From DATAXP01 sp036272935 (lineage in GTDB: Bacteria > Planctomycetota > Planctomycetia > Pirellulales > PNKZ01): a stretch of DNA of 42,062 nucleotides. Below are positions 1 through 8,640 of this stretch, one piece after another. Made by a program: the position numbers and the translations under genes. The DNA lies in contig DATAXP010000169.1 of assembly GCA_036272935.1 (NCBI GenBank), positions 1 to 42,062 on the forward strand, in the 5' to 3' direction. Under the pieces are notes generated by a model. That model did not search any database and was not told where the DNA came from. It saw nothing but the letters and a program-made list of their open reading frames with translations. How positions within the stretch are numbered: position 1 is the stretch's first letter; every line of letters begins with the position of its first letter.

Positions 1-76
1 AGGCAGGCAGCGACCGCCGCGCGACCGCCAGCGCCGTCAGAATCACCGCCTTCGGGCTCTTGCTCGTCGCACTCAT
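1..76 (-). CDS. N-terminal fragment of a probable transposase
   Basis: An ATG at 76 (minus) lies directly after the perfect Shine-Dalgarno AAGGAGGT (77-84) and opens a frame that stays open to the window edge, 25 residues long. The peptide includes KAVILTALAVARRSLPA. From memory this resembles the beginning of DDE transposases that start with a short Lys/Ala-rich segment followed by 'SLPxYSHRFSP'. Only the first part is visible, so the family cannot be proved. The start lies 9 bases after the methyltransferase stop, so a restriction-enzyme partner gene is the alternative. I prefer the transposase because the neighbouring methyltransferase is broken at the same place. Confidence 0.45.
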   Translation of the reverse strand, partial: MSATSKSPKAVILTALAVARRSLPA

Positions 77-141
77 ACCTCCTTGCTACGCACGCGACAA
101 CGCTAGCAGCCGAACGCAGGCACCCGGTTTTCTACAGAGCC
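1..141 (-). mobile_element. End of an insertion sequence (partial, runs off the window)
   Basis: Read on the minus strand, the methyltransferase homology stops after Val-Leu-Asp at about position 142. Unrelated sequence beginning GGCTCTGTAGAAAACCGGG follows, which I read as the terminal sequence of an IS element. Inside it, 65 bases further on, lies a strong AAGGAGGT ribosome site with a start codon for a transposase-like peptide. The exact IS boundary (about 141) is inferred from where homology ends. The other terminal repeat and any target duplication lie outside the window. Confidence 0.5.
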
Positions 142-949
142 GGTCAAGGACGGTATCGCCGACGAAACTGAACATCCGAACCAGCCGTTCCGCGAGTTCC
201 AGCGGGTATGGCGCCGGATGATGCCGCGTCGACGCTCCGGTGATTCCCGTCCAGATTTGCTGAAACCATGCCCTGTGGTTCTCTTCGCTAATCATGCTCA
301 GTACTCGGCTCGCGACCGAAGGGCTTCGATAGCCTCCTGGCTTCCGCTGCATGAGAATGAATTCGATGTCGTTCTTGATGACGGCGTTCGGTTCGTAAGG
401 CTTGCCGAGAAATCCTCCCCCATTGCCTTCCGACTCGAAAATCGCATTTGCAATTTTGTGCCAGATGATCGGAGCGAGATTGTCGTAGCCGATCGCGCGA
501 CAATGTTCTTGAATCGAAGCGTGCAAGGGAACGACCGTGTGCCGCCCATCATTCTTGCGCCTCGAAAGACAAACATCGCCGACGACACAGATCAGCCGAC
601 CACCGGGAGCGAGCGCATCGAAACAAGCTTTCCAAACCTTGTCCAACTCATTCAGGAATCGCTCATAATCGGCCAGGTGTCCCAATTGTCCCGCCGTCTC
701 GCGGTATTCCTTGAGCGTCCAGTAGGGCGGTGACGTGAGAACAAGATGCACCGAGCCAGGGGGCAAGGAAAGCTCCCTTGCGTCGCCGATGAAGAGGTCG
801 TGTGCCGTAGGCACTCGGTGCACGGCTTCCTCGATAAGCGACATCAAGCCGGCATCTTTGGCAATCGCGGGCAGGGCCGTCTGCGGATTGTCTAGCGATG
901 GCAGGCCACGAGGAAGGTAGTCGTCCACGCAGATCGCCGGCTGTCGCAT
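86..949 (-). CDS. Site-specific DNA methyltransferase, truncated at the C-terminus (probably inactive)
   Basis: The 287-residue product carries the catalytic motif IV TSPPYW at residues 72-77. This is the SPPY form usual for N4-cytosine (and some N6-adenine) methyltransferases of the beta class, where motif IV precedes motif I. Near the C-terminus the expected motif X/I approach FSFVGDTVLD is present (about 260-269). The S-adenosylmethionine-binding PFxGxGTT that should follow is missing and is replaced by an unrelated 18-residue tail (RLCRKPGACV...). The break coincides with what looks like the end of an insertion sequence, so the gene is best read as IS-disrupted. No cognate restriction gene is visible. 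The start at 949 has only a weak ribosome site; Met36 is an alternative. Confidence 0.8.
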   Translation of the reverse strand: MRQPAICVDDYLPRGLPSLDNPQTALPAIAKDAGLMSLIEEAVHRVPTAHDLFIGDARELSLPPGSVHLVLTSPPYWTLKEYRETAGQLGHLADYERFLNELDKVWKACFDALAPGGRLICVVGDVCLSRRKNDGRHTVVPLHASIQEHCRAIGYDNLAPIIWHKIANAIFESEGNGGGFLGKPYEPNAVIKNDIEFILMQRKPGGYRSPSVASRVLSMISEENHRAWFQQIWTGITGASTRHHPAPYPLELAERLVRMFSFVGDTVLDRLCRKPGACVRLLALSRA

Positions 950-1027
950 AAAACGCTCGCTTGTGTTTCTGACAAGCGATGCATTGTACGCAATTTGATC
1001 CTGAAACAGCAGGGACCGAAGTGGGTC

Positions 1028-1052
1028 GGCAAGTGACTGTCGCTCACTTGCC
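1028..1052. terminator. Perfect 9-bp inverted repeat at the sulfatase 3' end
   Basis: GGCAAGTGA (1028-1036) and TCACTTGCC (1044-1052) form a perfect 9-bp stem with a 7-base loop. The right arm contains the stop codon of the sulfatase gene. There is no T-run, so it may be a repeat element or a structured 3' end rather than a classical intrinsic terminator. Confidence 0.45.
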
Positions 1053-2519
1053 TTCGGCGGCCCATCGTTTCATTAGGCGGATGTTCGATTCGAGGGCGTC
1101 CGTGCCGCGTTTGTGTCCGCGCAAGTATTCCGCCATGTCGCTATCGTACATCGCGGTCGATTCCGGCTCGCGGCCGAGGTCGCCGGTCTCGGCCATCCAG
1201 CGATCGAGCCGCCCGCGCAGATCGAGCAAGGTCGATTGGTACGCCGACTCGCCGGCGAGATTGTTGATCTCGTGCGGATCGGCTGTCAGGTCGTACAGTT
1301 CCTCGGGCGCTCGCTCGGGAGCGAACAGCAATTCTTGCACGGCGTCGAGCTTGTGTTCGGCGTGCAACTCGCGCAGGCGTTGAACGATCTGCTTGGCGTC
1401 CTTATAGCGGTTTGGCTGCAGGTGAGGCCGCTTCGGAAGGAAGTTGCGGATGTACTTGTACCGGTCGGTGCGCACCGAGCGGATGTGGTCGATCGTTTCG
1501 TCGCAGCGATCGCGGGCGGCGAACACGGCATCGCGCGGCTTGTAGCTGGTGGCGAGAATATCGCGACCCTGCATCGAAGCGGGAATCGCGATGCCGGCCA
1601 AGGCGAGCGACAACGCGGCCAGGTCGATCTGCTCGACCAGATCGGTCCGCACCTTTCCGGCGGCAATGCCCGGTCCACGAATCACCAGCGGTACGTGCGT
1701 CCCTTCGTCGTACAGAAATTGCTTGCCGCGGGCGTGGCTGATGCCGTGGTCGGTCATGAAGCAGACGATGGTCGAATCAGCCAAGCCTTCCTTTTCGAGG
1801 CGATCGAGTACCAGGCCGACCTCGTAATCGGTGTAGCGGACGGCATCGAGGTACTGCGCCCAGTCGTCGAGAATCACCGGGTCGCGCGGGTAATAGTGGG
1901 GCAGCGTCACCTTCTCGGGCGGTGTGGAACTGCCAAGTTCTTTTTTGACGAACGCGGTCCACTTTGCCCCGTGGCGATGCTTGCCGCCGGACAGTTGCAC
2001 CTGCATGAAGAACGGCTGTCCCGGCTGGCGGCCCGACCAGTCGGTGCCGTCGTACATTTTTTCGTCCCACTCGAAATTGTAGTCGGTCTTGCCGATCGCG
2101 GTCGTGCCTTTGACCGGTGACCCGCCGATGCACGTGTAGTAGCCGGCGCGTTGGAACAGCACCGGCACCGGCTCGACTCCTTGCGGCAAATGGATCTTCT
2201 CCGTGCCGCGGCCGCTGCGATGGTTCTGCGAGCCGATCGACGTCTGATACATGCCGGTAATCAAGGCCGAGCGGCAGGGCGAACAAACCGGTGCGGTGAC
2301 GAACGCTCGGGTGAACTTCGTCCCCGTGGCCGCCATCGCATCGACGCGCGGCGTCGAGACCGTGGTCTCGCCGTAGCAGGAAAAGTTCGGCGACATGTCG
2401 TCGACGAAGATCCAGACGATATTCGGGCGCTTGGCAGCGGTCTTGTCGACCGCCAGCGCAGCACACGTCGAAGCAAGAACCAGCGCGCAGGACAACAATC
2501 CGCGAAGCCAGGTTTTCAT
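1044..2519 (-). CDS. Secreted sulfatase (alkaline-phosphatase superfamily)
   Basis: This 491-residue protein starts with a signal peptide (hydrophobic LLSCALVLASTCAALA, cleavage near residue 23). It hydrolyses sulfate esters, probably on polysaccharides outside the cytoplasm. The metal-binding pair Asp40-Asp41 lies in IFVDDM. The formylglycine site is CSPCR at 79-83 (CxPxR), where Cys79 would be converted to formylglycine. The C-terminal metal-site region is FMTDHG, and a typical late sulfatase motif ELYDLTADPHE follows. It lies 55 bases downstream of a second sulfatase on the same strand, so the two probably form an operon. Substrate specificity cannot be read from sequence. No dedicated formylglycine-generating enzyme is visible nearby, since the FGE-like domain in the kinase at 28286-34405 lacks the catalytic cysteine pair. 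Confidence 0.93.
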   Translation of the reverse strand: MKTWLRGLLSCALVLASTCAALAVDKTAAKRPNIVWIFVDDMSPNFSCYGETTVSTPRVDAMAATGTKFTRAFVTAPVCSPCRSALITGMYQTSIGSQNHRSGRGTEKIHLPQGVEPVPVLFQRAGYYTCIGGSPVKGTTAIGKTDYNFEWDEKMYDGTDWSGRQPGQPFFMQVQLSGGKHRHGAKWTAFVKKELGSSTPPEKVTLPHYYPRDPVILDDWAQYLDAVRYTDYEVGLVLDRLEKEGLADSTIVCFMTDHGISHARGKQFLYDEGTHVPLVIRGPGIAAGKVRTDLVEQIDLAALSLALAGIAIPASMQGRDILATSYKPRDAVFAARDRCDETIDHIRSVRTDRYKYIRNFLPKRPHLQPNRYKDAKQIVQRLRELHAEHKLDAVQELLFAPERAPEELYDLTADPHEINNLAGESAYQSTLLDLRGRLDRWMAETGDLGREPESTAMYDSDMAEYLRGHKRGTDALESNIRLMKRWAAEGK

Positions 2520-2574
2520 AACGCAAGATGCCTAAAAGGAGTGCAAGGAAGGTGCGATGCAAACAGAATCACGG

Positions 2575-4065
2575 TTAGTTGGCGGAGGAACGATCGGCGG
2601 CCTGAGGCGCCTTTGCCGAGCGTTTCTTACCGGCCGGTTCGTCGAGCAGCGGCGCCGCGGGCAACGTCTTGCTCCAAGCGACGGCCAAGGTTGAGAATCG
2701 CTGCACCACGTCGGGTTGCTGCGACGCCAGATCGTGGCGCTCCTCGGGGTCGGCGGGAATATCGTAAAGTTGCGGCGAGCTGCCGTCCATTTCGACGAAT
2801 AGCTTCCACTTGCCATCGCGAATCGCGAGTCGTGGAGGCCGATAGGCGGCGTCTCCCGCCACGTTGCCGCACCATTGCCAGCAGATGGGCTTGGTGCGCT
2901 GCCGCGACGAACCGAGCAGAATGTCGCTGGCGTCTTCGCCGTCGGGCGTGCCGGTGTTCTCCGACACGCCGGCCAGCTTGCAAACCGTGGGCAGAAAATC
3001 GACCGACGCCAGCAGCGCGTCGTCGTCGCGGCGACCTGCCGGCACATGCCCCGGCCAGCGAACCACCAGCGGCACGCGAAGCCCTCCTTCGTACAGGCTT
3101 CGCTTGCGGCCGCGAAACACCCCCGGCCAGCCGATGCCCGCATTCGCGGCATTGCCGATGTGATAATCTTCCGGGCCGTTGTCGCTCGACATGACAATCG
3201 CGGTCGAATCGGCCAGGCCTTCGGCATCAAGAAACTCGAGCAGCCGGCCAATCGCGGAATCGAGGCCACTCATCGCGGCGCAAAAGACGCGCATCTGCTC
3301 GGTTGGCGATTTCGCTTGGGCCACGTAGTCGCGCATCCAGCTCGGAAAATCGTCAGGCTTTGCCAGCAACTCCGCGTACCTTGCCAGCTCCTCGTCGGTC
3401 GGTTGCAGCTTTGCGTGCGGAACGAGCGTCCATAGGTTCACGTAGAATGGCTGCTCGCGATGCTCCTTGATAAAGCGAATGGTTTCGTCGACAAATAGCC
3501 CGGTCGAACGAGCACGGAAATACGGTTGCTTGCTCTCATCCCAGGCATTGCTGTTTGCGTTGACGCACTTGGCATCGTCGATGCCGTAGGCCTGCGGCGG
3601 GGGCGCGTCGGGACCATTGCCGAGATGCCACTTGCCGAAGTGCGCCGTGGCGTAACCTGCCTGCTTCAACAGCTTGGCAACGGTGACCACATCCGGGTCG
3701 AGCCAATCGGGCATGCCACGTGCCTGGTTCATTTCGTGCGTCGCCAGGTGCTCGTGGATGCGCAGGCGCGCGGGATATTGGCCGGTCATGAACGCTGTGC
3801 GGCTTGGCGAACAGACGGGATTCGCCACGTAGAATTGCGTGAACCAGGTTCCTTCGCGCACGATGCGGTCGATGTTCGGCGTCCGCATATACGGATGTCC
3901 GAATGCTGAGGCGTCTCCCCAGCCTTGGTCGTCTAAAAGAATGAAGATGAAATTGGGCCGCTTCGCGCTCGGCTGTGCTGCTCGTGCGTCGTCGACCGCC
4001 CACGCAACCAGCGCGGCAGCCCAAAGCAGGGCCAGTTTCAAACGCATCGACAAGGGCTGCATCAT
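2575..4065 (-). CDS. Secreted sulfatase, arylsulfatase A type
   Basis: The frame is open from 4218, but the ATG at 4065 is chosen because CTGGAG lies just upstream and the protein then begins with a clear signal peptide (MMQPLSMRLKLALLWAAAL, cleavage after ARA). The mature 496-residue precursor has Asp45-Asp46 in LLDDQGWGD, the formylglycine motif CSPSR (Cys85), HFGKWHLG, and the late metal-site motif SSDNGPE. The sequence is clearly different from the neighbouring sulfatase (1044-2519), so the pair is probably an old duplication or two specificities acting on one polymer. The Lys/Ala-rich C-terminal tail after residue 470 is unusual and probably disordered. The gene is divergent from a sugar isomerase at 4251. 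Confidence 0.93.
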   Translation of the reverse strand: MMQPLSMRLKLALLWAAALVAWAVDDARAAQPSAKRPNFIFILLDDQGWGDASAFGHPYMRTPNIDRIVREGTWFTQFYVANPVCSPSRTAFMTGQYPARLRIHEHLATHEMNQARGMPDWLDPDVVTVAKLLKQAGYATAHFGKWHLGNGPDAPPPQAYGIDDAKCVNANSNAWDESKQPYFRARSTGLFVDETIRFIKEHREQPFYVNLWTLVPHAKLQPTDEELARYAELLAKPDDFPSWMRDYVAQAKSPTEQMRVFCAAMSGLDSAIGRLLEFLDAEGLADSTAIVMSSDNGPEDYHIGNAANAGIGWPGVFRGRKRSLYEGGLRVPLVVRWPGHVPAGRRDDDALLASVDFLPTVCKLAGVSENTGTPDGEDASDILLGSSRQRTKPICWQWCGNVAGDAAYRPPRLAIRDGKWKLFVEMDGSSPQLYDIPADPEERHDLASQQPDVVQRFSTLAVAWSKTLPAAPLLDEPAGKKRSAKAPQAADRSSAN

Positions 4066-4250
4066 CCACGCTCCAGATGGAATAAAAGGCGGGCGGCACA
4101 CGGCATATCTGTACGACGCGCAACGGTTGCCGTTTATTGATCGCCGACGGTCATCTGTTTTCACCGACCCGACACATCGAGCCGGCCGATGGTTGCACGC
4201 AGCACGAACGACTATCATACATTGCCCCCTGCCCGCCCAGGAAACTTGCC

Positions 4251-5189
4251 ATGACGCCGATGTTGTTCTCTGTCAGTTATGCCGGATTCTGGGGACAGTG
4301 CCGGCTCGATCTCGAGGCGTTCTTCGCCAAGGCCGCGGCGCTCGGCTATCCGGCGGTCGAGATCATGGGCAAGCGGCCGCACTTGTCGGTGCTCGATGCC
4401 GACCGGCAAACGATTGCCGCCGTGCGCGATGCTGCGGCACGTGCGGGAGTCGAGATCGGCACGATCGCCGCGTACACCAACTTCACCATGGGGCGCGACA
4501 CCGAGATTCCGTCGGTCGAAATCCAGGTTGCCTACGTCCGGCAACTTGCACAGTTGGCCGAGCAATTGGGCGCAAAGATCGTCCGCATCTTCACCGGCTA
4601 TCTGGTTCAGCAAGATAACTTTCAGCGCGATTGGGATCTGTGCGTGCATGCGGTCCGTCAGTGCGCTGCCGTGACCGCCGATTGCGGCGTGATCCTGGGG
4701 GTGCAGAATCATCACGACGTCGGCATCGGCGTCGACAGCTACGTCGAGTTTCTTGACGAGGTCGACCATCCCAATTGTCGGGCGATGTTCGATCCGTGGG
4801 CTCCGGCGCTGCACGGCGACGATTTGTATCGCTGTGCCCTGCGGCTCGCGCCGCGAATGGTGCAAACGACGCTGGCCGATTACGTGCGCTTGCCGCGGTA
4901 CCGCTACGTGCCTGGGCTGGTGAACTACGAGCGATTGACCGACGGCGTGCGTGCGGTGCCGGTGGGTGAAGGGTTCCAGAACCTGGACGACTTTTTTGTC
5001 GGGCTGCGCGAAGGGGGCTTCGACGGCTACGTGGCCTACGAAATGTGCTCGCCGGTGCGCGGCGGCGGCAGCGAAGAGAATCTCGACCGCACGGCGAAAG
5101 CCAGCCTCGAAGCGATCTGGCGCTTAACCGGCCACTCGGCTGATGGCCGATCGCCGGCCCGCAGCGCTGCGTATCAACCGGCCAAGTAG
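4251..5189 (+). CDS. Sugar phosphate isomerase/epimerase (xylose isomerase-like TIM barrel)
   Basis: The 312-residue product begins at the ATG at 4251, preceded by CAGGAAA; the open frame continues upstream without homology. The pattern of the AP-endonuclease-2/xylose-isomerase-like TIM-barrel family is visible: YPAVEIMGKRP early, then GVQNHHDVG and FDPWAPALHGDD, which would hold metal-binding His and Asp residues, and a final GFDGYVAYEMCSP with a Glu ligand. Such enzymes isomerise or epimerise sugars or act on inositol derivatives; the substrate is not predictable here. Divergence from two sulfatases suggests a role in sugar catabolism after desulfation, but that is inference. Confidence 0.85.
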   Translation: MTPMLFSVSYAGFWGQCRLDLEAFFAKAAALGYPAVEIMGKRPHLSVLDADRQTIAAVRDAAARAGVEIGTIAAYTNFTMGRDTEIPSVEIQVAYVRQLAQLAEQLGAKIVRIFTGYLVQQDNFQRDWDLCVHAVRQCAAVTADCGVILGVQNHHDVGIGVDSYVEFLDEVDHPNCRAMFDPWAPALHGDDLYRCALRLAPRMVQTTLADYVRLPRYRYVPGLVNYERLTDGVRAVPVGEGFQNLDDFFVGLREGGFDGYVAYEMCSPVRGGGSEENLDRTAKASLEAIWRLTGHSADGRSPARSAAYQPAK

Positions 5190-5237
5190 CCTGTACGCGG
5201 TCGCGGCGTCGGGTGAGCCTATGGCGAACGGGCGCGG

Positions 5238-5447
5238 TCACGCCTGCGGCGGCGATTCTTGCTGGCCGTTGTTTTCGGCAAGGAGTTCACGAATCTTTTG
5301 CTCGACCAGCTCGAGATCTTGCGTCGAATAGCCGAAGCGCGCCAGCCGCTCGAACTCCAGCCGGATCACCTCGTCTTCGGTTCCGGGATGTCGCCGACAC
5401 TCGGCAGCAAGTTGAACTGCCAAGTAGCTGAGATGAGCATCGCTCAT
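5238..5447 (-). CDS. Small conserved-looking hypothetical protein
   Basis: The 69-residue frame from Met at 5447 (or 75 residues from 5465) encodes a soluble, acidic helical protein with no motif I recognise. It contains HPGTEDEVIRLEFERLARFGYSTQ as a charged amphipathic core, described here in parts: an HPGTEDE turn, then two predicted helices ending ELLAENN. The start is uncertain because neither Met has a good ribosome site. It lies downstream of topA on the same strand, 172 bases beyond the topA stop, and converges on the isomerase gene. The reading is supported only by balanced amino-acid composition and lack of a better overlapping frame. Confidence 0.5.
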   Translation of the reverse strand: MSDAHLSYLAVQLAAECRRHPGTEDEVIRLEFERLARFGYSTQDLELVEQKIRELLAENNGQQESPPQA

Positions 5448-5593
5448 GAATGCGCTCTGCCTCATCGCGCGAACGGCCGGCAGAAATCAGGCGCCAAGGC
5501 CCCCCTCAAATCACTCATGAAGAAATAGTAAGCCAACACATTGGCCAACCATATATGCCGTTCGGCGTAGATGCGAGGGGCCTTTTTATCGGG

Positions 5594-5634
5594 GGCGCCA
5601 CACCGCGTGTTTAGGGTAGTTTTGTCGTGGCGCC
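5594..5634 (-). terminator. Inverted repeat after topA
   Basis: GGCGCCAC (5594-5601) and GTGGCGCC (5627-5634) are perfect 8-bp arms separated by 25 bases, starting two bases beyond the topA stop codon. No T-run follows on the minus strand, so termination is only a possibility. Confidence 0.35.
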
Positions 5635-5636
5635 GG

Positions 5637-8294
5637 CTATTTCTTTGCCGAGCGCTTGGTCGCCTTCTTGGCGGCAGCGCGCTTGGCGGGGCGCTTTTTC
5701 GTCGATGGTCCACGCGCCGCTCGTTCGGCCAGCAACGCGCCGGCTTGTTCGAGCGAGAGCGCTTCCGGATCCGCACCTTTGGGGAGCGACGCGTTCGTTT
5801 CGCCGTCGGTGACGTATAAACCGTAGCGGCCTTCGAACATCCGGATCGGTTGCTTGGTGACGGTCGAATCGCCGAGCGTGCGCAGCGGCTCCTTCGCCGC
5901 GCCAAAGCCGCGTCGCTGCTTCTTCGGTTCGGCCAGCAGCGCGATTGCCTGCTCGAGCGTCACGTCCAACGGCGACACATCGGCAGGCAGGCTGCGCGTT
6001 TCGTCGCCGCATTTCACGTACGGTCCGAAGCGTCCGTTGTGGGCGACGATCTTTTCACCACTCTTGGCGTCGGTCCCCAACTCCCGCGGCAGCGACAGCA
6101 GCTTCAGCGCGGTCGGCAGGTCGATATCTTCGGGTTTCATCCCTTTGAGCAACGACGCGTTCTGCGGCTTCTCGTCGTCCTCGGGCGTGCCGCGTTGCAC
6201 GTAGGGTCCAAATCGCCCCACCTTCAGGAACACCGGCTTGCCGGTGGTCGGGCAGACGCCCAGTGGCTCCTCGGCCTGGGCCGATTGATCGAGCAACTGG
6301 GCAGCGGCTTCGGGAGTGAGCTCGTCGGGCGGCAGGTCTTCGGGAATGCTCGCCCGTCGATCGCCTTGCTCGAGGAACGGACCGAACCGTCCAACGCGCA
6401 CAACGATGGGTGCTTCGCTCGTTCCATCGGCCTTGATCTTGCCACGCAACGGAATGCGGTTCACTTCCGCCGCGTTGATCTCCTCGACTTTATTGGCCAA
6501 TTGGTTTTTCAGGCCACTGGTGCCGTTGCCGAAGTAAAAGTCGCGCAGGTAATCGACGTGCCCCGTCTCGCCGCGGCTGATCGCGTCCAGGTCGTCTTCC
6601 ATCTGCGCGGTGAAGCGGTAGTCGACCAGGTTCGGCAAGTGTGCTTCAAGCAACTGCGACACGGCAAACGCTGTCCAAGTCGGCACCAGGGCGTTGCCGC
6701 GCTTGACGACGTAATCGCGCGCCTGGATCGTGTCGATGATCGAGGCGTAGGTGCTCGGCCGGCCGATGCCCATTTCTTCCAGCGTCTTGGTCAGCGTCGC
6801 CTCGTTGTAGCGCGCGGGGGGCTGCGTGCTGTGATCGTTCGATTCGATTGCCCGGCAGGCTAGCCGGTCGTCGACCTTCACCTGCGGCAAGATGGTTTCG
6901 CGATCGGCCAGCTCGGCCTGTGGATCGTCCGAGCCTTCGACATACGCCCGCAAGTAGCCGGGGAAGTCGATCGTTTTGCCGCCGACTTGGAACAGCGCGC
7001 CGGCCCCTTCGACGCCGATGGTGATGCGGCGCCCACGCGCGTCGGCCATCTGGCTGGCGATCGTGCGCTTCCAGATCATCTCGAACAGCTTGAACTCTTC
7101 GGCCGACAAGCTGCCGCGCAGCTTATCGGGCAGCTCGAATGGATGCCCTGCCGGACGAATCGCCTCGTGGGCCTCCTGGGCGTTCTTCACCTTGGTGCGA
7201 TACACGCGCGCTTCGTCGGGCAGATACTCCTTGCCGTACTCCGCTGCCACCAGGTCTCTGGCTGCTCCGACGGCCACCGAGGCCAGGTTGGTCGAGTCGG
7301 TACGCATGTAGGTGATGTGGCCGTTCTCGTACAGGCTCTGCGCCACCTGCATCGTGCGCCGCGCGGTAAAGCCCAGTTTGCGGTTCGCTTCTTGCTGGAG
7401 CGTGCTGGTGGTGAACGGCGGATAAGGACGCGAAGTGTACGGCTTGTCGTCGAGCGCCACGACGCGGAACTCGGTGCGCCGCAGATCGTCGGCAAGTTTC
7501 TTTGCCGCAGCCTCGTCCAACAGCAGCAGGTTCGGGTCCTTGAGCTTGCCGGTGGTCGGTTCGAAGTCGCGCGTCGCCGGCACACGCCGTCCCTGGTAGC
7601 TGATCAACGTCGCCTGGAATTCCTCGCTCGCCGCGGTGGCGAACGTGCCCAACAGGTCCCAGTATGTCGCCGAGACGAACGCCATCCGTTCGCGCTCCCG
7701 CTCGACGATCAGCCGCACCGCGACGCTCTGCACCCGCCCCGCCGACAGCTTGGGGCGCACCTTTCGCCACAGCAGCGGCGACACCTCGTATCCATACAAC
7801 CGATCGACGATCCGCCGGGTTTCTTGGGCCCGCACCAGGGCGTCGTCGATATCGCGCGGATGCTCCAGGGCGGCGTGGATCGCCTCCTCGGTGATTTCGT
7901 GAAACACCAGGCGGCGGACCGGGATTTTTGGCTGCAGCAGTTCGCGCAGGTGCCAACTGATCGCTTCCCCTTCGCGGTCTTCGTCGGTCGCCAGATACAG
8001 TTCCTTGGCGTCCTTCATCATCCCTTTCAGCTTGCGGACGTGCTCGGTCTTGCCCGGCGGCACGATGTACACCGGGCTAAACTTGTCGTTGACGTTGACG
8101 CCCAGATAAGCCCAGTCCTCGTGCTTATACTGGGCCGGAATCTGCTTGGCCCCCTGCGGCAGGTCGCGGACGTGGCCGATGCTTGCCTCGACGGCGAAAT
8201 TCTTGCCGAGAAACTTGCTGATCGTGCGGGCTTTGGCCGGCGATTCGACGATCACCAGCGATTTGCCACCTGCGCCAGCCGCTTTCTTTGCCAT
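5637..8294 (-). CDS. topA: DNA topoisomerase I
   Basis: This type IA topoisomerase (885 residues from the ATG at 8294) relaxes negative supercoils by single-strand passage. The TOPRIM domain is at the start: IVESPAKA with Glu17, and ATDEDREGE with metal-binding Asp104 and Asp106. The nucleophile is Tyr329 in ITYMRTDSTN. SAGRVQSVAVRLI and the PFTTSTLQQEA segment are typical. The C-terminus has no zinc ribbons. Instead there are about four repeats of the type VGRFGPYVQ, followed by a Lys/Ala-rich tail (AKRAAAKKATKRSAKK) that probably binds DNA. The open frame extends upstream to 8450 with a TTG start, but that extension has no family similarity. The gene is divergent from a SurA/PpiD-like gene. 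Confidence 0.96.
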   Translation of the reverse strand: MAKKAAGAGGKSLVIVESPAKARTISKFLGKNFAVEASIGHVRDLPQGAKQIPAQYKHEDWAYLGVNVNDKFSPVYIVPPGKTEHVRKLKGMMKDAKELYLATDEDREGEAISWHLRELLQPKIPVRRLVFHEITEEAIHAALEHPRDIDDALVRAQETRRIVDRLYGYEVSPLLWRKVRPKLSAGRVQSVAVRLIVERERERMAFVSATYWDLLGTFATAASEEFQATLISYQGRRVPATRDFEPTTGKLKDPNLLLLDEAAAKKLADDLRRTEFRVVALDDKPYTSRPYPPFTTSTLQQEANRKLGFTARRTMQVAQSLYENGHITYMRTDSTNLASVAVGAARDLVAAEYGKEYLPDEARVYRTKVKNAQEAHEAIRPAGHPFELPDKLRGSLSAEEFKLFEMIWKRTIASQMADARGRRITIGVEGAGALFQVGGKTIDFPGYLRAYVEGSDDPQAELADRETILPQVKVDDRLACRAIESNDHSTQPPARYNEATLTKTLEEMGIGRPSTYASIIDTIQARDYVVKRGNALVPTWTAFAVSQLLEAHLPNLVDYRFTAQMEDDLDAISRGETGHVDYLRDFYFGNGTSGLKNQLANKVEEINAAEVNRIPLRGKIKADGTSEAPIVVRVGRFGPFLEQGDRRASIPEDLPPDELTPEAAAQLLDQSAQAEEPLGVCPTTGKPVFLKVGRFGPYVQRGTPEDDEKPQNASLLKGMKPEDIDLPTALKLLSLPRELGTDAKSGEKIVAHNGRFGPYVKCGDETRSLPADVSPLDVTLEQAIALLAEPKKQRRGFGAAKEPLRTLGDSTVTKQPIRMFEGRYGLYVTDGETNASLPKGADPEALSLEQAGALLAERAARGPSTKKRPAKRAAAKKATKRSAKK

Positions 8295-8640
8295 AGCTTG
8301 AGTGGTTCGCCGATCTGTGTTGTCTGCAGCGACTTGTCTGCGGAGAATCGTCTGCCGCGAGTCGCTTACAGGGGCCGCCTGCGGTGCGTCGTTGCCAAGG
8401 CGTGTTGGGATTGCATTTAGGTCGACACTCCTTAAAATCTTGACAGTCAAGGCAAGATTGGACTTGCACTGATTAATATCTCTCGGCCCCGCCTGTCAAG
8501 GCGCCTCTGGCGCGCTGCGGTATCGGATGGCACGGATTGCCGCACCGCGCACGGGCTCCTGGCGGCACAGTTCGTAGCAGGTGGTGGCGGTTTCGTTTCG
8601 CTGCGGCGCATCGCTTTTCGACAAGGACGGCAAACCGGCA
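8295..8640. other. Divergent spacer between topA and the SurA/PpiD-like gene
   Basis: This spacer of 346 bases must hold both promoters. It contains the palindrome CTTGACAGTCAAG near 8440 (6-bp arms about a central A). On the minus strand there is a TTGACA box (8499-8494) with TATTAA 15 bases further on (8478-8473), a poor-spacing candidate promoter for topA. No gene was recognised. Confidence 0.4.

Noticed and set aside
1..76. Restriction endonuclease paired with the methyltransferase
   Set aside because: Possible by position, but the methyltransferase end is replaced by IS-like sequence and the peptide start resembles transposases; kept as an alternative only.
2151..3194. Plus-strand frame of 347 codons over both sulfatases
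   Set aside because: Extremely Arg-rich and spans the junction of two well-supported minus-strand genes.
8366..8416. A 16-codon leader peptide before topA with AAGGAG upstream
   Set aside because: The spacing to the ATG is 11 bases and the peptide has no regulatory feature; too weak to annotate.
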